A DNA stretch of 64,000 bases. Source: Thalassolituus sp006212115 (GTDB lineage Bacteria; Pseudomonadota; Gammaproteobacteria; Pseudomonadales; Oceanobacteraceae). Position 1 is the stretch's first letter; each line of letters starts with the position of its first letter. The stretch is taken from the NCBI RefSeq assembly GCF_040372045.1, contig NZ_BAABWH010000001.1. One strand, 5' to 3'. Shown one piece after another: positions 8,434 to 15,785 of this stretch. Below the pieces are notes generated by a model. That model was not told where the DNA came from. It ran no database searches and was given only the letters and a program-made list of their open reading frames with translations. The position numbers and the translations under genes were made by a program.

Positions 8434-9525
8434 ATGGGCTTTAAATGCGGAATCGTTGGTCTGCCCAACGTCGGTAAATCAACACTCTTCAACGCGCTGA
8501 CCAAATCAGGCATTGCAGCTGAGAACTTCCCGTTCTGTACTATCGAGCCGAACACGGGCATGGTCAACATGCCTGACCCACGCCTTGATGCTCTCGCCGC
8601 TATCGTCAGCCCAGAGAAAGTCATCCCAACAGCGATGGAGTTCGTTGATATTGCCGGTCTTGTGGCAGGTGCGTCCAAAGGCGAAGGACTGGGCAACCAA
8701 TTTCTGGCCAATATCCGCGAGACGGACGCAATAGCCCACGTTGTGCGTTGTTTTGAAGACGACAATGTTATTCACGTCGCCAATCACGTAGACCCTGCTG
8801 CCGACATCGATATCATTAACACCGAACTGGTGCTGGCTGACCTCGACTCATGTGAGAAACAACTGCAGCGGGTTACCCGCACAGCAAAAGGTGGTGATAA
8901 AGACGCCATTGCTCAGAAAGCGCTGCTGGAAAAGCTGATTCCTCACTTCGAGGAAGGTAAAACCGCGCGCATGCTGGACATGGACGACGACGAAAAACGT
9001 ATCGCCCGTCAGTTCCACCTGCTGACCACAAAGCCAACCATGTACATTGCCAACGTTTCTGAAGAAGGCTTTGAAGATAACCCGTATCTGGATACGGTCC
9101 GCGAGGTTGCCGCGTCTGAAGGTGCATCTGTGGTGGTCGTCTGTAACAAAATTGAAGCGGAAATTTCAGAACTGGAAGACGATGAAAAAGCCGACTTCCT
9201 TGAAATGATGGGCATGGAAGAACCCGGACTCGATCGCGTTATTCGCGCTGGTTACGAACTGCTGGGCCTGCAGACTTACTTTACAGCCGGCGTTAAAGAA
9301 GTACGCGCCTGGACCATCAAAGTAGGCTCAACGGCACCGCGTGCAGCCGCAGCGATTCACACTGACTTTGAGCGTGGTTTTATCCGGGCCGAAGTAGTTG
9401 GATACGACGATTTCATCGAGTATCAGGGTGAAAACGGCGCGAAAGAAGCAGGCAAATGGCGCTTGGAAGGTAAAGAGTACATCGTTAAAGACGGCGATGT
9501 GATTCACTTCCGCTTCAACGTTTAA
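8434..9525 (+). CDS. ychF: Ribosome-associated ATPase/GTPase YchF (Obg family)
   Basis: A 363-residue Obg/YchF P-loop protein that binds ribosomes and, in characterised members, prefers ATP. G1 is GLPNVGKST (9-17), the G3 segment is DIAGLVAGASKGEGLGN near 70, and the NKxE-type specificity motif NKIE (in VVCNKIEAEI, replacing NKxD) explains the altered nucleotide choice known for this family. A coiled helical insertion follows the G3 segment, and a C-terminal TGS domain (about 280-363) ends in EGKEYIVKDGDVIHFRFNV. Start ATG at 8434. A terminator follows at 9584. Confidence 0.97.
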   Translation: MGFKCGIVGLPNVGKSTLFNALTKSGIAAENFPFCTIEPNTGMVNMPDPRLDALAAIVSPEKVIPTAMEFVDIAGLVAGASKGEGLGNQFLANIRETDAIAHVVRCFEDDNVIHVANHVDPAADIDIINTELVLADLDSCEKQLQRVTRTAKGGDKDAIAQKALLEKLIPHFEEGKTARMLDMDDDEKRIARQFHLLTTKPTMYIANVSEEGFEDNPYLDTVREVAASEGASVVVVCNKIEAEISELEDDEKADFLEMMGMEEPGLDRVIRAGYELLGLQTYFTAGVKEVRAWTIKVGSTAPRAAAAIHTDFERGFIRAEVVGYDDFIEYQGENGAKEAGKWRLEGKEYIVKDGDVIHFRFNV

Positions 9526-9583
9526 CGCCCTCCCGACTGACTTTCGGGGGGCTCGGAGTATGCTGCGACGAGCTCCCACCAAG

Positions 9584-9628
9584 AAAATGGGGTTAAGCAC
9601 GGTCCAGGCTGTACTTAACCCCATTTTT
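9584..9628 (+). terminator. Intrinsic terminator after ychF
   Basis: AAAATGGGGTTAAG (9584-9597) and its exact reverse complement CTTAACCCCATTTT (9614-9627) form a perfect 14-bp stem with a 16-base loop, followed by T residues. A weaker GC-rich hairpin lies just upstream near 9527-9551. Confidence 0.85.
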
Positions 9629-9655
9629 GAAACAATCAATTCATGTTTCTACAAT
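9627..9655 (+). promoter_or_regulatory. Sigma-70 promoter for the Bcr/CflA exporter gene
   Basis: TTGAAA (9627-9632), a 17-base spacer and TACAAT (9650-9655): five of six matches in the -10 and an ideal spacing. The predicted start is near 9662, about 50 bases before the ATG. Confidence 0.65.
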
Positions 9656-9676
9656 TTATCCCACCAAGAGAAACAA

Positions 9677-9693
9677 CTATCCTACTCGGATAG
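9677..9693. promoter_or_regulatory. Inverted repeat downstream of the exporter promoter, possible operator
   Basis: CTATCC TACTC GGATAG, a 6-bp inverted repeat with a 5-base centre, sits about 15-31 bases after the predicted transcription start, a position suited to a repressor. It does not match the TetR palindrome at 11005, so the binder is unknown. Confidence 0.3.
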
Positions 9694-9711
9694 CAGACTC
9701 TCTGGTGATCT

Positions 9712-10956
9712 ATGAACGCGACACGCCTTCAACTCCCACTTCCCGTATTGCTGGCGCTACTGGCTGCCATAGGACCCCTATCGATCGACATGTACCTGCC
9801 TGCCATGTCAGCGATGGCCGGATCATTAGCCAGTGATATCCATCATATTGAACTTTCTGTCAGCACCTTCCTTCTGGGGTTTGCACTCGGGCAGATTACT
9901 GGCGGCCCCTTATCTGACCGGCTGGGACGTCGCCCGGTTATTTTTATCGGCCTCGGACTCTTCGGTCTGGCGAGCCTGGCCTTAACCTATGTGTCTTCAC
10001 TGGATGGACTGCTGTTTCTGCGTGGTCTGCAGGCGATCGGGGGAGGCCTCGCAGTCGTCAATTCAACCGCGATTGTGCGGGATCATTTTGAAGGCGCGGA
10101 CATAGCCCGAGTGCTGTCTATGGTTGCCATGATTATGATGGCCGCACCTCTCCTTGCCCCAATGCTGGGTTCACTGGTACTCACCTTCAGCGGCTGGAGA
10201 GACATTTTTGGCATCCTGAGTGGATACGCATTTCTGCTTATTGGAATTCTGGTCTGGCAACTGCCGGAAAGCCACCCTCCTCACCGCCGCATAAAACGCT
10301 CCCCCTGGGCTGGCTACGCAACTGTGCTGCGTCATCGTACCGCGCGTCGTTACATTCTGATGCTGGCCAGCGCCTACAGTGGCATGTTCGTATTTATCAC
10401 AGCTTCGCCCTACCTGTACCTGGAGCACTTTGGGCAGAGCGAGCAAGTATTTCCGTGGCTGTTTGGTGCCAACGTCATCGTAATCATGCTGATGAATAGG
10501 CTGAATATATACCTGCTCAAGTTCTGGTCACCGCGCCGTCTACTTACACTGGGCATCGTAATGCAGTTCAGTTCGGCGCTGGCGCTGCTCGCTCTGGCAC
10601 TGTCGCCTTTCTTTGTTTTACCAGTCGTTCTGCCACTGCTGATGATCTACGTCGGCTCACTGGGTCTGATCACGGCCAATACCATGGGCAGTGTTATGCA
10701 GCACTTCCGCGAGGTTGCTGGTTCTGCAACCGCACTGATGGGCGTGATTCAGTTCAGTGGAGGGGCCCTCGCCGGACTCCTCTGGGGGCACTTCCACGAC
10801 CATACGCCGATTCCTATGATGGAAGTCTCCTTGCTGACCGCCACGCTCGCGCTGATATTCCTGCTTATGGCGCGGCGGGCAGACTCGCACGAAGTTTCTG
10901 ATAGCCCTGCAATAGAGACTGATACGGCAACAGAGACTGCTACGGCAACAGACTGA
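9712..10956 (+). CDS. Bcr/CflA-type multidrug efflux MFS transporter
   Basis: An inner-membrane proton-coupled drug exporter of the major facilitator superfamily, DHA1 group. The 414-residue protein shows about 12 hydrophobic segments. The Bcr/CflA opening LLAAIGPLSIDMYLPAM is present; the loop 2-3 motif A is GGPLSDRLGRRPVIFIG (about 63-79), and DHA1 motif C-like APLLAPMLGSLVL is in the fifth segment. Substrate cannot be read from sequence. A TetR regulator gene follows 79 bases downstream, which suggests the two are functionally linked. The last 15 or so residues are Thr/Ala/Glu-rich and encoded by short direct repeats, a tail not expected for the family. Confidence 0.9.
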   Translation: MNATRLQLPLPVLLALLAAIGPLSIDMYLPAMSAMAGSLASDIHHIELSVSTFLLGFALGQITGGPLSDRLGRRPVIFIGLGLFGLASLALTYVSSLDGLLFLRGLQAIGGGLAVVNSTAIVRDHFEGADIARVLSMVAMIMMAAPLLAPMLGSLVLTFSGWRDIFGILSGYAFLLIGILVWQLPESHPPHRRIKRSPWAGYATVLRHRTARRYILMLASAYSGMFVFITASPYLYLEHFGQSEQVFPWLFGANVIVIMLMNRLNIYLLKFWSPRRLLTLGIVMQFSSALALLALALSPFFVLPVVLPLLMIYVGSLGLITANTMGSVMQHFREVAGSATALMGVIQFSGGALAGLLWGHFHDHTPIPMMEVSLLTATLALIFLLMARRADSHEVSDSPAIETDTATETATATD

Positions 10957-11004
10957 TCCACGAGAACAACAATAAACGCTTGAGTAATTCATCAACGAGG
11001 AACA

Positions 11005-11020
11005 GAATGAACGTTCATTC
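11005..11020. promoter_or_regulatory. Palindromic TetR-family operator upstream of tetR-like gene
   Basis: GAATGAACGTTCATTC is a perfect 16-bp palindrome centred at 11012/11013, with the TGAACGTTCA core seen in many TetR-family operators. It ends 15 bases before the regulator start codon and overlaps a possible -10 (CAGAAT, 11003-11008) that has TTGAGT 17 bases upstream, so autorepression is likely. Confidence 0.7.
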
Positions 11021-11030
11021 CGTTTTATAA
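11007..11030 (+). CDS. Possible seven-codon leader peptide before the TetR gene
   Basis: An ATG with GAGG six bases upstream opens a short frame MNVHSVL that stops at TAA 11028-11030, five bases before the regulator ATG. The regulator itself has no Shine-Dalgarno of its own, so re-initiation from this frame could supply its translation. The palindromic operator lies over the first codons. It would be on the message only if transcription starts upstream (for example read-through from the exporter gene). Purely sequence-based; low confidence. Confidence 0.2.
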   Translation: MNVHSVL

Positions 11031-11035
11031 CGCCT

Positions 11036-11605
11036 ATGGAAAAGCACCAACTCATCATCGATGCCACCTGCGATCTGATTGCAGAGAATGGCCTGCAAGC
11101 CACCCCTATTTCTTCGGTTGCGAAGGAGGCTGGTTGCGGAGCGGGAACTATTTACCGCTATTTCGAAACGAAAGAAGAGTTAATTGAAGCGGTTTACCTG
11201 AGCTTGATGGAACGCTTCACGAGCGCATGCCTCGAGAATCTGGACCGGACAGCGAGCGTACGCGAACAGCTGAACACGATATGGCTGAACCTGTATCACT
11301 ACATGCGCGAAGTTCCGCGTGATGCACTGCTACTGGACCAGTTGAGCGTTGCACCTGCGATCAGCGCAGCATTGCAGGAACGGGGTAAACGGGATTTGAA
11401 AGCCACCATCGATCCGATTTTCACACGCGGTCGACAGGAAGGTTTGATAAAGGATATCCCCGATGACGTGTTAGGCGTCTTTGTTTACGGCGGAATATCA
11501 ACACTGTTACGCACCGACCGGAACGCACCATGTGTCGTCCCAACGGTTGTAACGGATGACATGCTACTCAGCATTTGCTGGGGGGCAATTGAAAAACGCG
11601 ATTGA
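11036..11605 (+). CDS. TetR/AcrR-family transcriptional regulator
   Basis: A 189-residue regulator with an N-terminal TetR helix-turn-helix (about 5-50: LIIDATCDLIAENG, then ISSVAKEAGCGAGTIYRYF, then KEELIEAVY) and an all-helical ligand/dimer domain. It most likely represses its own gene through the palindrome at 11005-11020 and may control the neighbouring exporter, as such pairs often do; no copy of that palindrome is seen before the exporter, so control of the exporter is an inference. No Shine-Dalgarno precedes the ATG. A 58-residue orphan follows 16 bases downstream. Confidence 0.88.
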   Translation: MEKHQLIIDATCDLIAENGLQATPISSVAKEAGCGAGTIYRYFETKEELIEAVYLSLMERFTSACLENLDRTASVREQLNTIWLNLYHYMREVPRDALLLDQLSVAPAISAALQERGKRDLKATIDPIFTRGRQEGLIKDIPDDVLGVFVYGGISTLLRTDRNAPCVVPTVVTDDMLLSICWGAIEKRD

Positions 11606-11621
11606 TCTCAAGGAGACCGTC

Positions 11622-11798
11622 ATGGCCACAGCACTGAGTACGTCCGAACAAACCAGCCCAACGGCATCGACTGCTGCTAACGAAGCAATGAGTCTGAATA
11701 GCCGTGCTAAGGCCCGCACAGACTACTACGATCTGATTGGTAGTCTTGTCCTGGAACGCCGTCGCCAGCGTAACCAAACACCCGCGACGGCCGACTGA
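11622..11798 (+). CDS. Small hypothetical protein, 58 residues
   Basis: I do not recognise a family. The start at ATG 11622 is chosen because AAGGAG lies six bases upstream, the best ribosome site in this patch; an in-frame extension into the regulator gene is possible but would ignore it. The N-terminal 30 residues are rich in Thr, Ser and Ala; the second half is charged (KARTDYYDLIGSLVLERRRQR) and could form one amphipathic helix. No signal peptide or membrane segment. It is placed 16 bases after the TetR gene and so is probably co-transcribed with it. Confidence 0.6.
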   Translation: MATALSTSEQTSPTASTAANEAMSLNSRAKARTDYYDLIGSLVLERRRQRNQTPATAD

Positions 11799-11812
11799 GT
11801 ATTACCGAATCA

Positions 11813-11836
11813 TGTGCTGCACATCAGTGCAGCACA
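11813..11836. terminator. Perfect hairpin between convergent genes, overlapping a stop codon
   Basis: TGTGCTGCAC / GTGCAGCACA is a perfect 10-bp stem with a 4-base loop. It spans the stop codon of the minus-strand gene (11824-11826). Neither side has a T run, so a classical intrinsic terminator is uncertain; it may be a convergent transcription barrier or a 3-prime end stabiliser. Confidence 0.4.
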
Positions 11837-12426
11837 GCCTCTTCATCGGTGTAACTCTCAGCAAATTCCGGTGGAAGTGCACTGTCCCGGTTAATCACAA
11901 ATACGCTGTGCTCTGGCACGATCGATTTGCCATCTACCTCAATGTCTTCCAACAGGATGCAGGTTAGGTCAATTGAATCCATCCCGACCACAATGGCCAT
12001 AGGGGTCGCTGCGTGGGTGTGAATACCAACGAGATCGCCGATTTCAAGCTCGTCGCGGACCGTATTAACGCCCCCAGCGACCAACTCATCACTCGGCCAG
12101 GGTGTCTTAAACCTTGCCAGTGCGACCAGCTGCACGATTCCCTGCACAACACCATCATTGATATCGAGAACGACACCTTCATCGGTTTCGTCAGCGTGAT
12201 CATCTGAGACACGGTCTAGCAGTTGCAGGAATAAATCAGAATCTTCTTCCGTCCAGCGCACATCCACATCCTGACTTCCGGAACGGCGGGAACAAAAGCT
12301 TACTTCGGTTGGAACGAGAGTGGCGGGTTCACCTTCCGCCGCGGGCATGAGCAGACTGACCGCATCGAAACCTGAGTTATCGTTATTCTGTAGACGCCAG
12401 TATAGCGGTTGCATTTCTGCGTTCAT
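11824..12426 (-). CDS. Hypothetical protein, 200 residues, acidic
   Basis: I cannot assign a function. The protein is acidic and soluble-looking with no signal peptide or membrane segment. Residues 35-75 have RRSGSQDVDVRWTEEDSDLF; a beta-rich part around 85-175 (VVLDINDGVVQGIVQLVALARFK, later ELEIGDLVGIHTHAA and IDLTCILLEDIEVDGKSIV) could be a PilZ-like or small-barrel fold, which is only a guess. The start ATG has AAGGAG upstream and a promoter candidate at 12538-12566. Convergent to the 58-residue orphan. A coding call is supported by length, ribosome site and codon pattern. Confidence 0.7.
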   Translation of the reverse strand: MNAEMQPLYWRLQNNDNSGFDAVSLLMPAAEGEPATLVPTEVSFCSRRSGSQDVDVRWTEEDSDLFLQLLDRVSDDHADETDEGVVLDINDGVVQGIVQLVALARFKTPWPSDELVAGGVNTVRDELEIGDLVGIHTHAATPMAIVVGMDSIDLTCILLEDIEVDGKSIVPEHSVFVINRDSALPPEFAESYTDEEAVLH

Positions 12427-12537
12427 AAGGTCAACTCCTTATTCACCTGAATCGGGTTACGCCTGTGACAGGCAGTTCGATAGTCAGCCCTCCCCTTTCT
12501 ATTCAGCTTCTGTTCAGCAGCGATGTCTTACACGTGG

Positions 12538-12566
12538 ATATAAAGTGTCTTATTGATATATAGCAA
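12538..12566 (-). promoter_or_regulatory. Sigma-70-like promoter for the 200-residue orphan gene
   Basis: On the minus strand TTGCTA (12561-12566), a 17-base spacer and TTATAT (12538-12543), about 105 bases upstream of the start codon. Confidence 0.4.
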
Positions 12567-12757
12567 CCGACTATCCCGGGTACAAGCCCCAAAATGTGTA
12601 AAGCCTAACCAGTTCACATCGCAAAGCGTCAAAGCGGCCAGAGATGATGCGAGCGCACGGATTGCTGAAACAGACTGTTGCACTGGGGTCGTCGTGGCCA
12701 TCCTGACAGCGCAGACTCTTGACCCGGCAACACTGGCGATGTGGGGTTCAGAGGCGG

Positions 12758-12763
12758 TATAAT
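12758..12763 (+). promoter_or_regulatory. -10 box for miaB
   Basis: A consensus TATAAT about 50 bases before the miaB ATG. The matching -35 would be the weak TGGCGA at 12734-12739 (18-base spacer). Confidence 0.45.
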
Positions 12764-12811
12764 GGCGCGTTTTCCGACGCTATTTAAGAAGATTGAGGCC
12801 GACGGCGCAGC

Positions 12812-14170
12812 ATGAACGAACCGGTAAAGAAACTGTACATCAAGACCCACGGATGCCAGATGAACGAATACGATTCATCGCGCATGGCCGATATGCTGGG
12901 CGAGAGTCACCAGATGGTTGTTACAGACAACCCGGAAGACGCTGATGTCATCCTGCTGAATACCTGCTCCATTCGCGAAAAAGCGCAGGAGAAAGTCTTT
13001 CATGAACTCGGTCGTTGGAAGCAACTTAAGTCTACCAATCCAAATCTGAAAATCGGTGTGGGCGGCTGTGTTGCCTCTCAGGAGGGCGACTCCATAATGA
13101 AACGTGCACCGCACGTTGATATGGTATTTGGCCCGCAAACACTGCATCGCTTGCCTGAGATGGTGAACAAGGCGAGCAACTCGATCCAGGTTGTCGATGT
13201 AACGTTCCCTGAAATCGAGAAGTTCGATCACCTGCCGGCTCCGAAATCAGAGGGCAGCTCGGCCTTCGTCTCCGTGATGGAAGGCTGCTCCAAGTACTGT
13301 ACTTTCTGCGTGGTGCCCTACACCCGCGGTGAAGAAGTCAGCCGCCCACTCGCTGATGTTCTGAAAGAATGCGAAACACTCGCAGCCCAGAATGTGCGCG
13401 AAATTAACCTGCTGGGCCAGAATGTAAATGCCTATCGTGGCGACACCGGTGACGGTGATCACTCAGATACGGCAGACCTTGCAGAACTGATCACTCAGGT
13501 GGCGGAGATTGACGGCATCGACCGCATTCGGTTCACCACGTCTCATCCGGTTGAGTTCACAGACAGCCTGATTGATGTATATGCCGAAGTACCAGAATTG
13601 GTCAGCCATCTGCACCTTCCTGTACAAAGTGGCTCTAACCGCATCCTTGCGGCCATGAAGCGTGGACATGAGATCGATCTGTACATCGACAAAATTCGCC
13701 GTATCCGCGAACTGCGACCGGACATTTCGATATCTTCCGACTTCATTATCGGCTTCCCGGGTGAAACCGAGGACGATTTCATGGACACCATGAAACTGAT
13801 CGATGAAATCGGTTTTGATACCTCATTCAGCTTTGTTTACAGTTCGCGTCCGGGAACACCAGCGGCCAATCTCGAGGACGACACGCCAGAAGCTGTGAAG
13901 AAGCAGCGACTCAAGATTCTTCAGGATCGCATCGTCCAGAACGCACAATCCATCAGCCGCCGCATGGTCGGTAGGCAAGAAGTCGTTCTCGTTACCGGCG
14001 TCTCCAAAAAGGACCCGGGAGAGTTACAAGCGCGTACTGAAAACAACCGCGTAGTTAACTTTAAGTGCGATGATCACTCCATGATCGGCAAGTTCCTGCG
14101 CGTTGAAATCGTCGATGCTTACCCGAACAGCCTGCGCGGCGTCTGGTTGCAAGAACATCCTGCTTACTGA
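12812..14170 (+). CDS. miaB: tRNA-2-methylthio-N6-dimethylallyladenosine synthase
   Basis: Radical-SAM methylthiotransferase that adds the 2-methylthio group to i6A37 of tRNAs reading UNN codons. The 452 residues contain the N-terminal UPF0004 domain with three cluster cysteines (Cys15, Cys52, Cys86), the radical-SAM CxxxCxxC at Cys159, Cys163 and Cys166 (GCSKYCTFCVVPYTRGEE), and a C-terminal TRAM domain (about 380-445). First gene of the miaB-phoH-ybeY-corC-lnt row, which matches the enterobacterial order. Start ATG at 12812. Confidence 0.97.
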   Translation: MNEPVKKLYIKTHGCQMNEYDSSRMADMLGESHQMVVTDNPEDADVILLNTCSIREKAQEKVFHELGRWKQLKSTNPNLKIGVGGCVASQEGDSIMKRAPHVDMVFGPQTLHRLPEMVNKASNSIQVVDVTFPEIEKFDHLPAPKSEGSSAFVSVMEGCSKYCTFCVVPYTRGEEVSRPLADVLKECETLAAQNVREINLLGQNVNAYRGDTGDGDHSDTADLAELITQVAEIDGIDRIRFTTSHPVEFTDSLIDVYAEVPELVSHLHLPVQSGSNRILAAMKRGHEIDLYIDKIRRIRELRPDISISSDFIIGFPGETEDDFMDTMKLIDEIGFDTSFSFVYSSRPGTPAANLEDDTPEAVKKQRLKILQDRIVQNAQSISRRMVGRQEVVLVTGVSKKDPGELQARTENNRVVNFKCDDHSMIGKFLRVEIVDAYPNSLRGVWLQEHPAY

Positions 14171-14192
14171 TCACCTGATTACCGAGGTCAAT

Positions 14193-15251
14193 TTGTCCGA
14201 AAAACAGCACGCCATCAGTTTTACCCTGGAACCCGACGATGCACCCCGCCTGGCCAACTTGTGCGGGAACTTAGACGGCCACATAAAACAGATCGCGGAT
14301 CACTACGACCTGGACATATTCAACCGGGGCAACCGCTTTCAGATCGAGGGAAACGTTGGCCCTGCGAAGCGGGCTGCCGACTTATTACAGCGGCTGTACA
14401 AAGAAACCGGTAAAGGCACCGAAATCAGCCCAGATCTGATTCACTTGTTTCTGCAAGAAGACAGTGCGCGTCCGTCTCAGCGCAGCAAGCGCAGTTACGA
14501 CGCCGACAAGGGCATCATCAAAACACCGCTCGCCGTGATTAAGCCGCGCGGCGACAACCAGCTGGAATACCTGGCGCAGGTGCGTGAATTCGATATCAAC
14601 TTTGGTATCGGCCCTGCCGGAACAGGTAAAACCTTTCTTGCGGTCGCAGCTGCGGTCGAAGCGCTGATGCGCGACGACGTCAAACGTATTCTGTTGGTGC
14701 GTCCAGCCGTGGAAGCCGGCGAAAAGCTGGGATTCCTGCCGGGCGATCTGGCACAGAAAATTGACCCTTACCTGCGCCCCCTTTACGACGCGTTGTACGA
14801 GATGCTTGGTTTCGAAGCCGTGACTAAGATGATCGAGCGCAACCAGATTGAGATCGCTCCACTGGCCTACATGCGTGGCCGCACACTCAGCCATTCTTTC
14901 GTCATTCTCGATGAAAGCCAGAACACCACCAAGGAACAGATGAAGATGTTCCTGACCCGGGTTGGGTTTGGCTCGAAAGCCGTTATTACCGGTGACATCA
15001 CTCAGGTCGACCTGCCAAGGGGCGTTTATTCAGGCCTCAAGCACGGTCTGGAAGTACTCGATGGCGTCGACGGGATCGGCATTACCCGCTTCAACAACCG
15101 GGATGTTGTTCGCCACCCTCTTGTTCAACGTATCGTCGATGCATACGACAAGCACGATGAAAAAGAGGAGGCGCGTAGAGCTGAGGAAAAAGCTCAGGCA
15201 TTGGCTAAGCAGGCCTCCGATAGCCAGAGCACAGGCGATAACAGCCAATGA
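14193..15251 (+). CDS. ybeZ: PhoH-like ATPase (YbeZ)
   Basis: A 352-residue PhoH-family P-loop ATPase that in relatives works with YbeY in rRNA/RNA metabolism. Walker A is GPAGTGKT (140-147) and Walker B is FVILDESQN (about 236-244). An N-terminal KH-like/PhoH preamble covers roughly 1-110 and a charged C-terminal tail (KEEARRAEEKAQALAKQ) ends the protein. The start is taken as TTG 14193, preceded by GAGG, giving MSEKQHAIS; a longer frame from 14103 would sit inside miaB. Overlaps ybeY by four bases (ATGA). Confidence 0.92.
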   Translation: MSEKQHAISFTLEPDDAPRLANLCGNLDGHIKQIADHYDLDIFNRGNRFQIEGNVGPAKRAADLLQRLYKETGKGTEISPDLIHLFLQEDSARPSQRSKRSYDADKGIIKTPLAVIKPRGDNQLEYLAQVREFDINFGIGPAGTGKTFLAVAAAVEALMRDDVKRILLVRPAVEAGEKLGFLPGDLAQKIDPYLRPLYDALYEMLGFEAVTKMIERNQIEIAPLAYMRGRTLSHSFVILDESQNTTKEQMKMFLTRVGFGSKAVITGDITQVDLPRGVYSGLKHGLEVLDGVDGIGITRFNNRDVVRHPLVQRIVDAYDKHDEKEEARRAEEKAQALAKQASDSQSTGDNSQ

Positions 15252-15724
15252 ACCTGTACGTTGACGTGCAATTCGCCGAAAGCCTGACGGACATCCAGGA
15301 TCTACCATCCGAAGAACAGCTGACGTTGTGGGCACAGACCGCTCTCACCGGTCGCACCGACTTCTCCGAACCGGAATTAACCGTCCGCCTGACAGATGAA
15401 GAAGAAAGTCAGGCACTGAATTTCGAATATCGCGGGAAAGACAAACCGACGAATGTTCTGTCGTTTCCGTTTGAGGCGCCACCGGGGGTTCCTATTGAGT
15501 TACTGGGCGATCTCATCGTCTGCGTCAGCGTGGTAGAGCGCGAAGCGCAGGAACAGAATAAGAAAACCGAAGCACATTGGGCGCACATGGTTATCCATGG
15601 TTGCTTGCATTTACTTGGGTACGACCATATAAAGGACGACGAAGCAGAAGAAATGGAAGCGCTGGAGCGCGACCTGCTTGCTTCACTCGGCTACCCCGAC
15701 CCATATACTGCGGATACCGAGTAA
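15248..15724 (+). CDS. ybeY: Endoribonuclease/rRNA maturation factor YbeY
   Basis: Zinc-dependent single-strand endoribonuclease needed for 16S rRNA 3-prime maturation and late ribosome quality control. The 158-residue product has the metal motif HGCLHLLGYDH with His117, His121 and His127, and the conserved RGKDKPTNVLSFPFE segment at 62-76. Its ATG overlaps the ybeZ stop, which fits their known partnership. A short gap (61 bases) with a 7-bp inverted repeat at 15747-15773 precedes corC. Confidence 0.97.
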   Translation: MNLYVDVQFAESLTDIQDLPSEEQLTLWAQTALTGRTDFSEPELTVRLTDEEESQALNFEYRGKDKPTNVLSFPFEAPPGVPIELLGDLIVCVSVVEREAQEQNKKTEAHWAHMVIHGCLHLLGYDHIKDDEAEEMEALERDLLASLGYPDPYTADTE

Positions 15725-15785
15725 GCAGTACTACATAGGAATATACCTCCGGTGAGCCGTATCCAAACCGGAGCAAAGAGGCATC

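Larger units (their letters stand above)
12427..12811. other. Intergenic region between a divergent orphan and miaB
   Basis: 385 bases without a convincing gene. It holds the ribosome site and promoter candidate for the minus-strand 200-residue protein and a -10 box for miaB. A 69-codon open frame at 12553-12762 has no ribosome site or family resemblance and is not called. Confidence 0.6.

Noticed and set aside
12553..12762. 69-codon open frame upstream of miaB
   Set aside because: No ribosome site, covers the miaB promoter region, no recognisable domain.
14103..14192. Upstream extension of the PhoH-like gene
   Set aside because: It lies within miaB and lacks family resemblance; TTG 14193 with GAGG fits better.
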